Part shown: piece by piece, positions 1-8,120 of the stretch | Layout: every line of letters begins with the position of its first letter | How positions within the stretch are numbered: the stretch's first letter is position 1 | Assembly: GCA_944389025.1 (NCBI GenBank) | Contig: CALXKU010000010.1 | Coordinates: 1-64,000, forward strand | Direction of reading: 5' to 3' | Length of the DNA stretch: 64,000 nucleotides | Source of the DNA: an uncultured Spirochaetaceae bacterium | GTDB lineage: Bacteria > Spirochaetota > Spirochaetia > Sphaerochaetales > Sphaerochaetaceae | Notes under the pieces: generated by a model | Seen by the model: only the letters and a program-made list of their open reading frames with translations | Told to the model about the DNA's origin: nothing | Databases searched by the model: none | Position numbers and translations under genes: made by a program

Positions 1-46
1 GGTCTGTCTGCATATCCAAAGTATACATACAAGATACTTCGTTTTC

Positions 47-340
47 CTACCTACCCACTAAAAACAGCGAAAGGCCAGATAAGTTCAATGATTTCGATAT
101 CACATCAGCATTAACGCCGTTTTTAAATAGCCTTTCAGCAATATTCATTGTTGCTTCTTTTACCGCTTCCTTTCTTTCATTCTCCAGAATTCTCTCTTGT
201 CTTTCCGTCATCTTGTATTGCTCCTCTCTTCCTAAGATGTAGTTTACAACATTTTTGTTTTCATCTAAATATAATTCTTCTCTGACATAATCTGCTGTTA
301 AATCATGGAAAAAGTCGTTATCAGCTTTTCTAGTTCATGA
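47..340 (-). pseudogene. C-terminal remnant of an Rpn/PD-(D/E)XK-type nuclease
   Basis: Read on the minus strand, one frame stays open from about 340 to a TAG at 47-49. It gives roughly 95 residues: an acidic stretch beginning KADNDFFHDLTADYVREELY, a charged helix rich in E, R and K (MTERQERILENERKEAV), then a short tail with AERLFKNGVNADVISKSL. A charged helix followed by an 'L.K.G...D.I....L' tail is typical of the C-terminus of Rpn-family recombination-promoting nucleases (transposase_31-like). The nuclease core is absent; a stop lies just upstream of the open frame, and the adjacent frame carries NYPLLYHELEKL, which suggests a frameshift. I infer a decayed gene; family assignment is by pattern only. 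Confidence 0.45.
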
Positions 341-387
341 TATAAAAGCGGGTAGTTAAAGATAATGAATTACTTTTTATGGAACGT

Positions 388-479
388 ACTATGCCAAATT
401 TACCATAGTCAGTATGGCAAATTCACCATAGTCGGTATGGCAAATTCACCATAGTCGATGGGGGAAAACTGGCATAATC
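388..479. repeat. 23-bp tandem direct repeat, three copies plus a degenerate fourth
   Basis: Units start at 388, 411 and 434 at exact 23-bp spacing. Each ends in ACCATAGTC and has ATG(G/C)CAAATT(T/C) in the middle; a fourth, degenerate unit runs 457-479. Each unit is also an imperfect inverted repeat, because CTATGG reads back against CCATAG. It lies in AT-rich DNA 460 bp upstream of the Dam-like gene. It could be an iterated protein-binding site or the scar of an unstable repeat. With so few units and no spacers it is not a CRISPR. Confidence 0.75.
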
Positions 480-584
480 TAAATGTGATCATATAAATAG
501 TGCATGTCACGGAAGCATAGGGGAATAGATATCCATTTCTTTTTAATCATTTTGTATTGAGAGATCTTTAGATATACAGTGCTG

Positions 585-716
585 TTAACGGTTTCAACCT
601 GTATCATCATTAAGAAGGATAACGATGTTGATATCGTTGTTGATGTGGATGATAGCACATTCTGCATTATTTCCGGTCTGATCTCATATCCTATAAGGAT
701 CCTTTCGGTGTGCTAG
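585..716 (+). pseudogene. Fragment of an MNT-type nucleotidyltransferase
   Basis: A plus-strand frame ending at TAG 714-716 contains KKDNDVDIVVDVDDSTF followed by ISGL. This resembles the catalytic strand of minimal nucleotidyltransferases, where the motif is (S/N)DVDI(L/V)V, as in the antitoxin halves of MNT/HEPN pairs. The upstream GSxARG motif is not in frame and no start codon or partner is visible, so it can only be a scrap. The call rests on one motif and could be chance. Confidence 0.3.
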
Positions 717-940
717 TTGGTCCACTTATCGCTTTACAATCGTAAAACTTTTTTGATTCAATACCGGGGATGATATAATGAACGATAATGCCTTTTGTTT
801 AATCAAGGTTCTATAATGTCATAGGTGCATATCAGATAAAATTGATGTTCATATCTGTATATTTTAGATTTCCTAGATTTATATAAACAACCATATTGTT
901 GATTACTCTGGTTTTTGCTACCATTATAGATGGTGATACA

Positions 941-1783
941 ATGCAAAAAAATAAGCTTGTAAGTCCTGTTGTTAAATGGGTAGGAGGAAAACGACAACTT
1001 CTTGGAGAGATTATTCCACTCATTCCTAAATCATTTTCATCTTATGCCGAGCCTTTTTTGGGAGGCGGAGCTGTTTTGTTTGCTCTACAACCCAATAAAG
1101 CAATTATCAATGATTTGAACTCTGATTTGATTACAATGTATAAGGTGATAAAAGAACACCCTGATGAGTTAATTGCAGATTTGGGAACACATATCAATTC
1201 TCAGCCATATTTTTATTCTTTGCGTGATATAGATAGGGATAAAGAAGCCTATTCACTCTTGTCTGATGTAAAAAAAGCATCTCGGCTGATATACTTGAAT
1301 AAGACCTGCTATAATGGATTATTTAGAGTCAATTCAGCAGGTGAGTTTAATACACCTTTCGGACATTATAAAAATCCCAACATTGTTAACGAGCCTGTAA
1401 TTCGTGCTGTTAGCAATTACTTCAATAAGGCACAAATTACTTTTTTCAGTCAGGATTTTGCTAAAGTACTTGATACTTTGAAGAAAGGCTGTTTTGTTTA
1501 TCTTGATCCTCCATATGATCCTGTTTCTGATACTGCAAGTTTCACCGGGTATAATAAAGGTGGTTTTGATAGAGACGAGCAACTTAGATTAAAAGAATGT
1601 TGTGACTTTCTCACTAAAAGAAACATCAAGTTTATGCTTTCAAATTCAGCTACTGAGTATATCAAAGATATCTATTGTGATTATAATATCACGTTTGTCA
1701 AAGCAACTAGAGCTGTTAATTCGGATGGTGCAAAAAGGGGAGCAGTTGACGAGGTTATAATCAGGAACTATGACACAGAATGA
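941..1783 (+). CDS. Dam-type (D12 class) adenine-specific DNA methyltransferase
   Basis: A 280-residue N6-adenine methyltransferase of the Dam/DpnM class, which transfers methyl from SAM to adenine in a short target. Seen: the N-terminal SAM motif KWVGGKRQ at residues 12-19, the PFLGGGAV segment, the NKTCYNGLFRVN block, and the catalytic DPPY at 189-192. I chose the ATG at 941; a TTG at 896 would add 15 residues that do not look like the family N-terminus. The end overlaps the next gene by 14 nt, so methylase and nuclease are probably co-translated. The region is visibly more AT-rich than genes after 4.3 kb, which fits acquisition. Target sequence cannot be read from the protein; GATC-containing sites are common for this class. 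Confidence 0.9.
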   Translation: MQKNKLVSPVVKWVGGKRQLLGEIIPLIPKSFSSYAEPFLGGGAVLFALQPNKAIINDLNSDLITMYKVIKEHPDELIADLGTHINSQPYFYSLRDIDRDKEAYSLLSDVKKASRLIYLNKTCYNGLFRVNSAGEFNTPFGHYKNPNIVNEPVIRAVSNYFNKAQITFFSQDFAKVLDTLKKGCFVYLDPPYDPVSDTASFTGYNKGGFDRDEQLRLKECCDFLTKRNIKFMLSNSATEYIKDIYCDYNITFVKATRAVNSDGAKRGAVDEVIIRNYDTE

Positions 1784-3038
1784 TAATGCGTGGAATAAGA
1801 TATTTGAGAAGTATGACATTCTCAAACATGTAGAAACAGAAGGATGTTTTGAAATTCAAGCAAGCAGCATCAAAGAATTTCGAGAACCTCGGTTGATGAC
1901 TAAGTTTGATCACCAGCAGGATTTGCCTCAACTTTTTAAAGTTAATAAATTGTCAATTTTGCCTATTACGAGAGGTAGCTATATCATTGCACCTTTTTTA
2001 ACATTTTGCAAATTTGAGGAAGCCAGTACAGCGATTAAGCGTGTATATATTCCAGATCATCTTCAATCTCTAATGCCTGAGAATATAATGAACGAGGCAA
2101 TGGCTCTGGATTGTGCTTATTCTTGTGGTATATTGGAAGAATTTTTGAGAGATGAAGCTCTCTATCCTACAGTAAGTGGAAGAATGGGCTCTGGAAAGTT
2201 TGAATTTAAGATCAATACAACTAATGGTGAAAGAAAAGTAAACGTTGAAAACTCGCAAATAGAAATCGATGCCGCTTATGAAGGAGTTAACTTTCTGTCT
2301 TTATTTGAGGCTAAGAGCGAAATTTATGATGATTTTCTGATTCGTCAATTATACTATCCATTTAGAGCATGGCGCTCAAGAGTGACAAAAGAAATTAAAT
2401 CAGTGTTTCTTGTTTATTCAAATGGAACGTTTAACCTTTATCAATATAAATTTGCTGATCCATTTAATTATAATTCCTTGCAATTGGTTAAGCAGGAAAA
2501 TTTCTTGATTGCTACTAGTATAAGCGTGAGAGATATACAAGAACTGCTCAGAGATGTTGAGATAGAGCCTGAACCAGAACTCCCGTTTCCTCAGGCCGAT
2601 TCAATGTCCCGTATCATTAATCTGCTAGAAACATTGAATAAGCATGATATGAGTAAGAGTGATATTACTGATTTTTATGCATTTGATGAACGACAAACAA
2701 ATTATTATACTGATGCTGGAAGATATTTAGGTTTAATTGAAAAAACTGTTACATCACGAAAGGTTATTAAGTTTTCTCTCACTTATTTAGGTAAGAAAAT
2801 CATGAATTTGCCTTATAAGGATAGACAACTAGGAATTGTAAAACAAATTGTGAAGCATTCAGCGTTTAGGAATGTATTAGAGATTCATTTGAAATATGGT
2901 GAGATGCCAAGTCGAAGTCGGGTAATACAGATTATGAAAAATAGTCATCTGTATAAAATCAATTCTGAAGAAACGTATAATCGAAGAGCTTCTACAATAA
3001 TTGGCTGGGTTAATTGGATTTTAACTGTCATAGATTAA
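1770..3038 (+). CDS. Type II restriction endonuclease, partner of the Dam-like methylase
   Basis: A 422-residue protein starting inside the methylase gene, behind a weak AGGA site. It matches in style a family of restriction enzymes usually encoded beside adenine methylases, with the N-terminal block EFREPRLMTKFDH and LSILPITRGSYII. A PD-(D/E)XK catalytic pattern is visible: D167 in IEIDAAYEG, then E180-A-K182 in LSLFEAK. The C-terminal ~140 residues (from about 280) look like a winged-helix module (TDAGRYLGLIEK, then LTYLGKKIMNL) that may help DNA recognition. I infer that it cleaves unmethylated copies of the site protected by the 941-1783 enzyme. Specificity is unknown. Confidence 0.75.
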   Translation: MTQNDNAWNKIFEKYDILKHVETEGCFEIQASSIKEFREPRLMTKFDHQQDLPQLFKVNKLSILPITRGSYIIAPFLTFCKFEEASTAIKRVYIPDHLQSLMPENIMNEAMALDCAYSCGILEEFLRDEALYPTVSGRMGSGKFEFKINTTNGERKVNVENSQIEIDAAYEGVNFLSLFEAKSEIYDDFLIRQLYYPFRAWRSRVTKEIKSVFLVYSNGTFNLYQYKFADPFNYNSLQLVKQENFLIATSISVRDIQELLRDVEIEPEPELPFPQADSMSRIINLLETLNKHDMSKSDITDFYAFDERQTNYYTDAGRYLGLIEKTVTSRKVIKFSLTYLGKKIMNLPYKDRQLGIVKQIVKHSAFRNVLEIHLKYGEMPSRSRVIQIMKNSHLYKINSEETYNRRASTIIGWVNWILTVID

Positions 3039-3471
3039 GGCTTCTATGGTAAATGCTTGTGTATTAGAACCCAAATAAACATGGAACGGTTTCTTTAAAG
3101 GCGTAAGTGTTTGATCTGACTTTTGTGATGTTTTATGGCAGAAGGAAACAATGATAGTCGAACTTATACTTGTTTTTAGATACAAAAACTATCAAGATGA
3201 AAAATAGTTTCTCTGTTTATGCCCAGTCACTTATAACCCTAAACTCTATTTTATCAACTAGAAATCTCGTATCAATTTGTTTTTATATATATAGTTAATG
3301 GGATAGTTTCTATTTCCACTATGTTATTATTATCACAATGATACGTCAAGTATAAAATTTTTGCAAAGAAGTTATACTTATGTTGAGTATTTTGATAGCT
3401 TTAAAAATCTTGATATCAATTTGTAGAACCCTGTTTTCTAAAATATTAAGATATTGGTCAAAATCTTTTTT
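3039..3471. other. Gene-free AT-rich gap
   Basis: This 433-bp gap separates the tail-to-tail restriction gene and the second methyltransferase. It is very AT-rich with stops in all frames. I see no RNA gene, no clear terminator with a T-run, no repeat and no recognisable protein fragment. Confidence 0.6.
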
Positions 3472-4218
3472 TTATTCTTTCTTTTTAAGTATAAATAGGT
3501 ATTCATGAGCTAAAAGAAGGAAATTGCTCTGCTCTGTTTTATTTAACCATTGACTTGTAGTAGAGCAATTAAACTGTTCTTTTATAACGATTTCTTTTAG
3601 ATGGAAACCTGCATTAAGGTATTTTGATAAACATTGGAATCCCAGCGGGTAAACGTAACCGTGCCTTCTGATATCTCCCATTAAAAAAGCACAATACTTA
3701 TTTTCTTTTAGTACTCTAAAGCTTTCTTTTGCTACAGCCTCCATACTTTTAAGGAAGTCATCTAATGAAAGTAAAGATAGATCTCCATTTAGATTTGAGC
3801 TGTATTTTATGATGTTTGCATAAGGCGGATGAGTGCATATTAAATCTATACTGCTATCATCAATAAACGAGATATTTGTTGCATTCCCTTTTATTATTCT
3901 AATTTTAGAAGAAGATGGGTAATTAAAATTAGTATTCTCTTTTGCAATTTCTAATGCATTTGAATTTACATCTATTCCTATTGCATTTCGTTGTAGAAGT
4001 TTTGCTTCTATTAAGGTTGTTCCACTCCCAACAAATTGATCAAGTATTAAATCTTTTTCTTTTGAATAGCGTAAGATAAGATTTCGTGGGATAAAAGGTG
4101 ACCAATTGCCTCGGTAACTACCATTATGAGTTGCCCAATTACCTCTGGTAGGAAATCTCCATACGCTTGTTTTTTCCAGTTCAAATTTTTCCGGTTGCAT
4201 TGTTGTATTGAGTATCAT
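3472..4218 (-). CDS. Site-specific DNA methyltransferase, N4/N6 class (beta order)
   Basis: A 248-residue amino-methyltransferase. The SAM-binding FVGSGT (residues 62-67) precedes the catalytic THPPYANIIKYS (from 129), which is the beta-class order; HPPY replaces the usual (D/S)PPY, as in a known subgroup of m4C/m6A enzymes. The C-terminus (SQWLNKTEQSNFLLLAHEYL) is also typical of that subgroup. The ATG at 4218 has a strong AAGGAG site 7 nt upstream. No nuclease is beside it, so it is either an orphan modification enzyme or the remainder of a second restriction-modification system. The AT-rich composition matches the neighbouring pair, suggesting a shared foreign origin. Confidence 0.82.
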   Translation of the reverse strand: MILNTTMQPEKFELEKTSVWRFPTRGNWATHNGSYRGNWSPFIPRNLILRYSKEKDLILDQFVGSGTTLIEAKLLQRNAIGIDVNSNALEIAKENTNFNYPSSSKIRIIKGNATNISFIDDSSIDLICTHPPYANIIKYSSNLNGDLSLLSLDDFLKSMEAVAKESFRVLKENKYCAFLMGDIRRHGYVYPLGFQCLSKYLNAGFHLKEIVIKEQFNCSTTSQWLNKTEQSNFLLLAHEYLFILKKKE

Positions 4219-4327
4219 TAGCTTTCTCCTTATATAACTAATGCAAAAAGCAAATGATTTGTTCTTTATTATTATTTACAAGAAAAAATATTTGGTTGTA
4301 TAAGATTTAAGAATAGAGGATATATAC

Positions 4328-5053
4328 ATGCCTTTCTTAGGTACTATCATAGATGCGGTTGCAATTATAGTAGGAGGCTTTCTTGGGCTTTTGTTTGGTC
4401 GTAGGCTTTCAGAGCGTTATCAGGAGACAATGCTCAAGGCGTGCGGGCTCTCAATCTTTTTTATCGGGGTAGGGGGAGTGATGGCGAAGATGCTCGTTGC
4501 CTCCTCTTCAGGTTTTTCAACCTCCGGTACGGTCATGATGGCCTCCTCCCTTACTCTTGGAGCCTTAATAGGAGAGGCTCTTGATATAGAGAAGAGGATG
4601 GTGAGCTTTGGAGAGTGGCTCAAAAGAAAGACTGGCAGTCACGATGAGAACACCTTCGTCTCCGCTTTCGTAAATGCTTCTCTTGTTGTTTCCATCGGTG
4701 CAATGGCGGTTCTCGGCCCTATTAACGAGGTGATTGCAGGCGATGAGTCCGTACTCTTCTCAAAATCCATTCTTGATCTTATTCTCATACTGCTTATGAC
4801 GCTATCAAGTGGGAAGGGTGCTGTCTTCTCGTTCATTCCCGTTCTTCTTGTGCAGGGGGCTGTTACTGTGCTTGCGAGTCTTATAAGTCCAGTGATGACA
4901 GCTGAGGCTATAAATGCGCTTAGCCTTGTGGGCTCGGTGCTCATAGCGACACTTGGAATCAACATGGTATGGGAGAAAAACATAAGGGTGTCAAACATGT
5001 TTCCATCTGTCATCGTAGCTGTCTTATGGGCTTTCATAGCTCAAGCGCTTTAG
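4328..5053 (+). CDS. DUF554 family integral membrane protein
   Basis: A 241-residue hydrophobic protein with about six to seven predicted membrane helices. The N-terminus has the Gly-rich AIIVGGFLGLLFG typical of the DUF554 (YdfK/YqgA) family, and the body has GALIGEALDIEKR, also characteristic. The biochemical role of the family is not established; transport has been suggested. The start is supported by a GAGGA site 7 nt before the ATG and a possible promoter (TTTACA, 18 bp, TATAAG) upstream. It is the first gene with the normal composition of the chromosome after the AT-rich island. Confidence 0.85.
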   Translation: MPFLGTIIDAVAIIVGGFLGLLFGRRLSERYQETMLKACGLSIFFIGVGGVMAKMLVASSSGFSTSGTVMMASSLTLGALIGEALDIEKRMVSFGEWLKRKTGSHDENTFVSAFVNASLVVSIGAMAVLGPINEVIAGDESVLFSKSILDLILILLMTLSSGKGAVFSFIPVLLVQGAVTVLASLISPVMTAEAINALSLVGSVLIATLGINMVWEKNIRVSNMFPSVIVAVLWAFIAQAL

Positions 5054-5055
5054 CC

Positions 5056-5084
5056 TTGTGAACGAAAGTCCTTTATGCTATGAT
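5056..5084 (+). promoter_or_regulatory. Promoter for the Fic gene, with a leader hairpin
   Basis: TTGTGA (5056-5061), 17 bp, TATGAT (5079-5084). The predicted leader is about 70 nt and contains a stem GGCAGGAA / TTCTTGCC at about 5125-5142, just ahead of the ribosome-binding site. The hairpin could modulate translation. Confidence 0.5.
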
Positions 5085-5160
5085 TGCAACATCTGGAATT
5101 TTAGGTTTCAGAAGAAAATAGGGTGGCAGGAAGTTCTTGCCGCCTAAGGGAAAGGTTGAA

Positions 5161-5928
5161 ATGAAGGAAGCCCTTATAGAGGGATGTATAAACTATCTGA
5201 AGTTCGGTTATGATTTTGACGGAATAGACTTTCCGGAAATGGATGAGGCTGTGTTCAAGAGAATCCTTGATGAGGATGAGAGTGCTGATGATGTGGTCTC
5301 TGCGTTCATTTCATCCCATGGGCTGGATGTAAGATATGATGCTTCATTTGATGAACTAGGACGCTACCCCGGGTCTCGTTCTTTGGTGAATTATTTCAAT
5401 ATAAAAGACAGAACGGAGCTCAAGAAGATTGAGATATTCCTTTCCTCCGTACGTGTTGCAGAACTTTTCGTTAACCCTCTTGATATGGGATTCTCATTCG
5501 ATTACCTGAAAGCCCTTCATAACAGGATATTCGGTGATATCTACCCGTCTGCCGGAATGGTTAGAAACAGAGATGAAAACAAAAGAAGCGAGTACTGTAA
5601 GAGCATCTACATCGATAAGATGGCCTCGGACATATTCGATAAGCTGAGAAACTCGAAATTTCTCCGCTCTATCGACGATGTTGATGAGTTCATAAACGAG
5701 CTTGCTTATTTCATGGGGGAGATGGAGGCTCTGCATCCGTTCCTTGACGGAAACGGACGTACCACCAGATACTTCTTTACTGATCTTGCAAGAAAGGCGG
5801 GGTATGACATCGTATGGTCCGCAACAGATCCCGATAGGTACCTTGAGGGTAATATTGCAGCTCTGGATGGTGATTACCAGCCCTTGATCGATGTTCTTGA
5901 GGAAGCTGTCATACCAATTGTCGACTAA
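5161..5928 (+). CDS. Fic domain protein, probable AMP-transferase
   Basis: A 255-residue protein with a complete Fic core: HPFLDGNGRTTR at residues 192-203, which holds the catalytic His and the phosphate-binding Gly-Asn-Gly-Arg loop. Fic enzymes usually move AMP (or another phosphate-containing group) from a nucleotide to a hydroxyl on a target protein. The N-terminal ~85 residues are acidic and helical and show no clear (S/T)xxxE(G/N) inhibitory helix. No small antitoxin gene is next to it. I prefer the ATG at 5161, which has AAAGG at good spacing, over a TTG 24 nt upstream. Target and regulation are unknown. Confidence 0.85.
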   Translation: MKEALIEGCINYLKFGYDFDGIDFPEMDEAVFKRILDEDESADDVVSAFISSHGLDVRYDASFDELGRYPGSRSLVNYFNIKDRTELKKIEIFLSSVRVAELFVNPLDMGFSFDYLKALHNRIFGDIYPSAGMVRNRDENKRSEYCKSIYIDKMASDIFDKLRNSKFLRSIDDVDEFINELAYFMGEMEALHPFLDGNGRTTRYFFTDLARKAGYDIVWSATDPDRYLEGNIAALDGDYQPLIDVLEEAVIPIVD

Positions 5929-6056
5929 AAAAAAAGAACCCGGAGAAATCTCTCACGGGTTCCATCTTGAGGAGGCAGAGGGATGTTCCCTCTCCTTGGG
6001 GATGCCTTTGCTCTTTCTTTAGCAAAGGAAAACAAGAACTTATTTCATCTAAATAT
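5928..6056 (-). ncRNA. Candidate structured small RNA ending in an intrinsic terminator
   Basis: Three hairpins lie in a row in the gap between Fic and the YhhN gene. Stems are CCTTTGCT/AGCAAAGG (6005-6012 with 6021-6028), AGAGGGA/TCCCTCT (5977-5983 with 5987-5993) and GAACCCG/CGGGTTC (5936-5942 with 5956-5962). On the minus strand the last stem is followed by an uninterrupted run of about nine T, the signature of an intrinsic terminator. A TTGACA lies upstream on the minus strand near 6080-6085, but its -10 is poor. No open frame fits. It does not match tmRNA, SRP RNA or RNase P by eye. Alternatively it is only a terminator region. Confidence 0.4.
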
Positions 6057-6201
6057 AGGCTAAGGCTGAAATCTCACGTTGTCAACAAAAATAAACTGAA
6101 ACATTTTCTCAAAATATTTTGGAAAAGGAGCATGGAAAAATTTAACAATCGGCGAAACATTTTTCCCTGTTAGCTGTTATAATGATTATAGGAGTTGAGC
6201 C

Positions 6202-6876
6202 ATGGCGATTTATGTAATAATGACGGCATTGGTGATTGCGATTCACCTCGTTGCGATAAAGAAGAAGCTTAGATATGTGAAATCGATAAGCAAGGTCTTC
6301 CTAATCCCTTATCTTTTTATGACTTTTTTAGTGCTTACGGAGACAAACGGTGTCATCGTTCCAGGTCGTGGTCTCCTTATGGCTGCTCTCGTATTTTACA
6401 CTTTGGGAGATCTTCTTCTTGAGTTTGAGAAGGAGGGCATGTTCCGCATTGGAGGCATTTCTTTCTCTGTAGGACACATACTTTATTCGGCATTCTTCCT
6501 CTCTCATGGTTTCAGTTTCGCAATGGCTGTCCTATTCATCGGCATATGGGCGCTCATATACATTTTCCTATTCGAGGATAAGATGCGTGCTCTTAGACCT
6601 AACTCGACACCATACCTCGTGTATGCTGCAATCGTCATGCTCCTCGGAGTCTCAGTCGGTGCTACCGGTTTTGATGGAAACTGGATTGCCAAGATGATTG
6701 CGGTTGCTGGAACCGTTTCTTTCGCATTTTCGGATGCGCTTGTAATAATAAGGGAGACAGATGATACGAAAAACGAGGAGGAGAGGGTATCTGATGATCT
6801 TCTCATCATGGTAACTTATATCGGAGCCAACATTCTCCTCCTCTCGTCCGTCGCCCTCTTGGCTGTGATGGCTTAG
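6202..6876 (+). CDS. YhhN family (lysoplasmalogenase-like) membrane protein
   Basis: A 224-residue protein with about seven to eight hydrophobic helices. The family pattern is visible: YTLGDLLLEFEKEGMFRIGG, then SVGHILY. YhhN/TMEM86 proteins include lysoplasmalogenases, which cleave the vinyl-ether bond of lysoplasmalogens. Plasmalogens occur in anaerobic bacteria, so that role is plausible but not shown here. An AGGAG site sits 7 nt before the ATG, and a TATAAT lies just upstream of it. The 3' end overlaps the convergent ccdA-like gene by 4 nt. Confidence 0.75.
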   Translation: MAIYVIMTALVIAIHLVAIKKKLRYVKSISKVFLIPYLFMTFLVLTETNGVIVPGRGLLMAALVFYTLGDLLLEFEKEGMFRIGGISFSVGHILYSAFFLSHGFSFAMAVLFIGIWALIYIFLFEDKMRALRPNSTPYLVYAAIVMLLGVSVGATGFDGNWIAKMIAVAGTVSFAFSDALVIIRETDDTKNEEERVSDDLLIMVTYIGANILLLSSVALLAVMA

Positions 6877-7550
6877 AATCCAAGATAGAACATATAGAGA
6901 GCAAGAAGGAGTATCAGGAGGCCGAGCGTGATATTCGCTATCCTCGGAAGTACTCCTTTTTTCAGTTCTTTGATAGCACCGAGTGCAGTCCCGACAATTA
7001 TTGAGAGCAGGCTGTAGCCCATGCTGTATAAAAGCAGCATAAGCACTGAGTGAGCCATGTTGCTTTCGACTGTCAGGGTAAGAAGAAGTGCGATAAGAAC
7101 CGGGGTGGAGCACGGGGATGAGAAGATTGCAGAGAGAATACCCGCAATGAGTGCTCCGATGTATCCTGTCTTCTTATTTCTTGTAAGCAGATTTGTCGAT
7201 GGTATTATGTTTATCACACCGAATGACTGGAGTGATAAGAGTGTCATTATTATTCCCAGTATTATGTAATACCATCTTCCGGCCTGAGAAAGCATTCCAC
7301 CAACAGCTGTTATTATGATTCCAAGAATCATGAAAGTGATGCTGGAACCGAGCGCGAAAAGAAGGGAATGACGAAATGCGCTTTTTTTATCGCTGGAGCC
7401 GCCCGAGACATAGAGTATGATAAGCGGAAGACTTGAGAGTGAGCATGGCAGGAGGCTCGTCAGAGCCCCTGATGCGAATGCGATAACAAGGGAGAGTGCT
7501 GAGCCCGAGCTTATGACAGCCGAGAAATTTTCAAGTATATTCTCAATCAA
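6873..7550 (-). CDS. CcdA-like transmembrane thiol-disulphide transporter
   Basis: A 225-residue, six-helix membrane protein of the CcdA/DsbD-core family. It passes electrons from cytoplasmic thioredoxin across the inner membrane. The two redox cysteines are visible: C36 in LLPCSLSSLPLI and C147 in FSSPCSTPVLIALL, each beside a Pro as the family requires. Its start overlaps the end of the upstream thioredoxin-like gene by 4 nt, so the two form one translationally coupled unit. The pair is likely to keep exported proteins reduced. No cytochrome c maturation genes are nearby, so a role in that process is not supported. Confidence 0.88.
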   Translation of the reverse strand: MIENILENFSAVISSGSALSLVIAFASGALTSLLPCSLSSLPLIILYVSGGSSDKKSAFRHSLLFALGSSITFMILGIIITAVGGMLSQAGRWYYIILGIIMTLLSLQSFGVINIIPSTNLLTRNKKTGYIGALIAGILSAIFSSPCSTPVLIALLLTLTVESNMAHSVLMLLLYSMGYSLLSIIVGTALGAIKELKKGVLPRIANITLGLLILLLALYMFYLGF

Positions 7551-8077
7551 AGCTCCACCCCCATGTCACGGAATATGGCATACATCTGCTCTTTTGAGAG
7601 CATCCCGTAGTGCCCTGTGAGCACATGCTCACCGCTATCTTTGAGTGAATAGAGCGAAAAACCGATTGAGGAGAGGATTTCCTCCGATGGTACGTACGGG
7701 CTTCCGTCCGCATTGAAGAAGTACTGAACAGGAACTGCATACGCGGGTAGTCCTCCGCTTAAGGCAGGATCTGCCCATATGTCAGCATAACGTACGCTTA
7801 CCTTGCCATAGCTTTCTTCATAGAAAGCCTTGAGATCCGGTTTCATCTGGAGGCATGGACCACATGATGCGGATCCCATGTCAAGCATCAGAGGCAGTCC
7901 TGGCTCGAGGAAGGCATCCATGTCAAAAATCGTGTATTCAAGAGGGATTCTCTCCTCTTCAACAAAGAGGATTTCCTCTGCTTCATTGCTGCTTTCCCTC
8001 CCTCTTTTTAGAAGGAAAACACCTGCGATAAGTGCTATCACGATAAGTATGATAAGTATCTTTATCCCTTTACTCAT
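7547..8077 (-). CDS. Membrane-anchored thioredoxin-like protein
   Basis: A 176-residue protein with an N-terminal membrane anchor (residues 5-23), an acidic linker and a thioredoxin fold carrying the active site SCGPC (CGPC at 72-75). The catalytic site should face the periplasm, where the CcdA-like protein encoded next would reduce it. The cis-Pro segment appears as AVPVQYFF. It is probably the first gene of the two-gene redox operon. Upstream, TAGGAT ends 6 nt before the ATG with no ribosome-binding site, so it may be another leaderless gene, though its -35 is weak. Confidence 0.87.
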   Translation of the reverse strand: MSKGIKILIILIVIALIAGVFLLKRGRESSNEAEEILFVEEERIPLEYTIFDMDAFLEPGLPLMLDMGSASCGPCLQMKPDLKAFYEESYGKVSVRYADIWADPALSGGLPAYAVPVQYFFNADGSPYVPSEEILSSIGFSLYSLKDSGEHVLTGHYGMLSKEQMYAIFRDMGVEL

Positions 8078-8120
8078 GCTAATATCCTAACAGTATCTGT
8101 TCTATTCGTTTGTGCTTATG

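Noticed and set aside
388-479. CRISPR-like array
   Set aside because: The units are directly adjacent 23-mers with no variable spacers, and no cas genes are present.
896-940. Earlier TTG start for the Dam-like methylase
   Set aside because: The 15 extra residues are unlike family N-termini; the ATG at 941 begins the conserved region.
3039-3471. Hidden third gene or nuclease for the orphan methyltransferase
   Set aside because: All frames are broken by stops and no motif is recognisable.
5967-6173. A 68-codon plus-strand reading frame
   Set aside because: It runs across three hairpins, has no ribosome-binding site and no protein-like composition; better explained as an RNA region.
6873-8077. 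Cytochrome c maturation locus
   Set aside because: Only CcdA-like and thioredoxin-like genes are present; no haem-handling Ccm/Ccs or cytochrome genes nearby.
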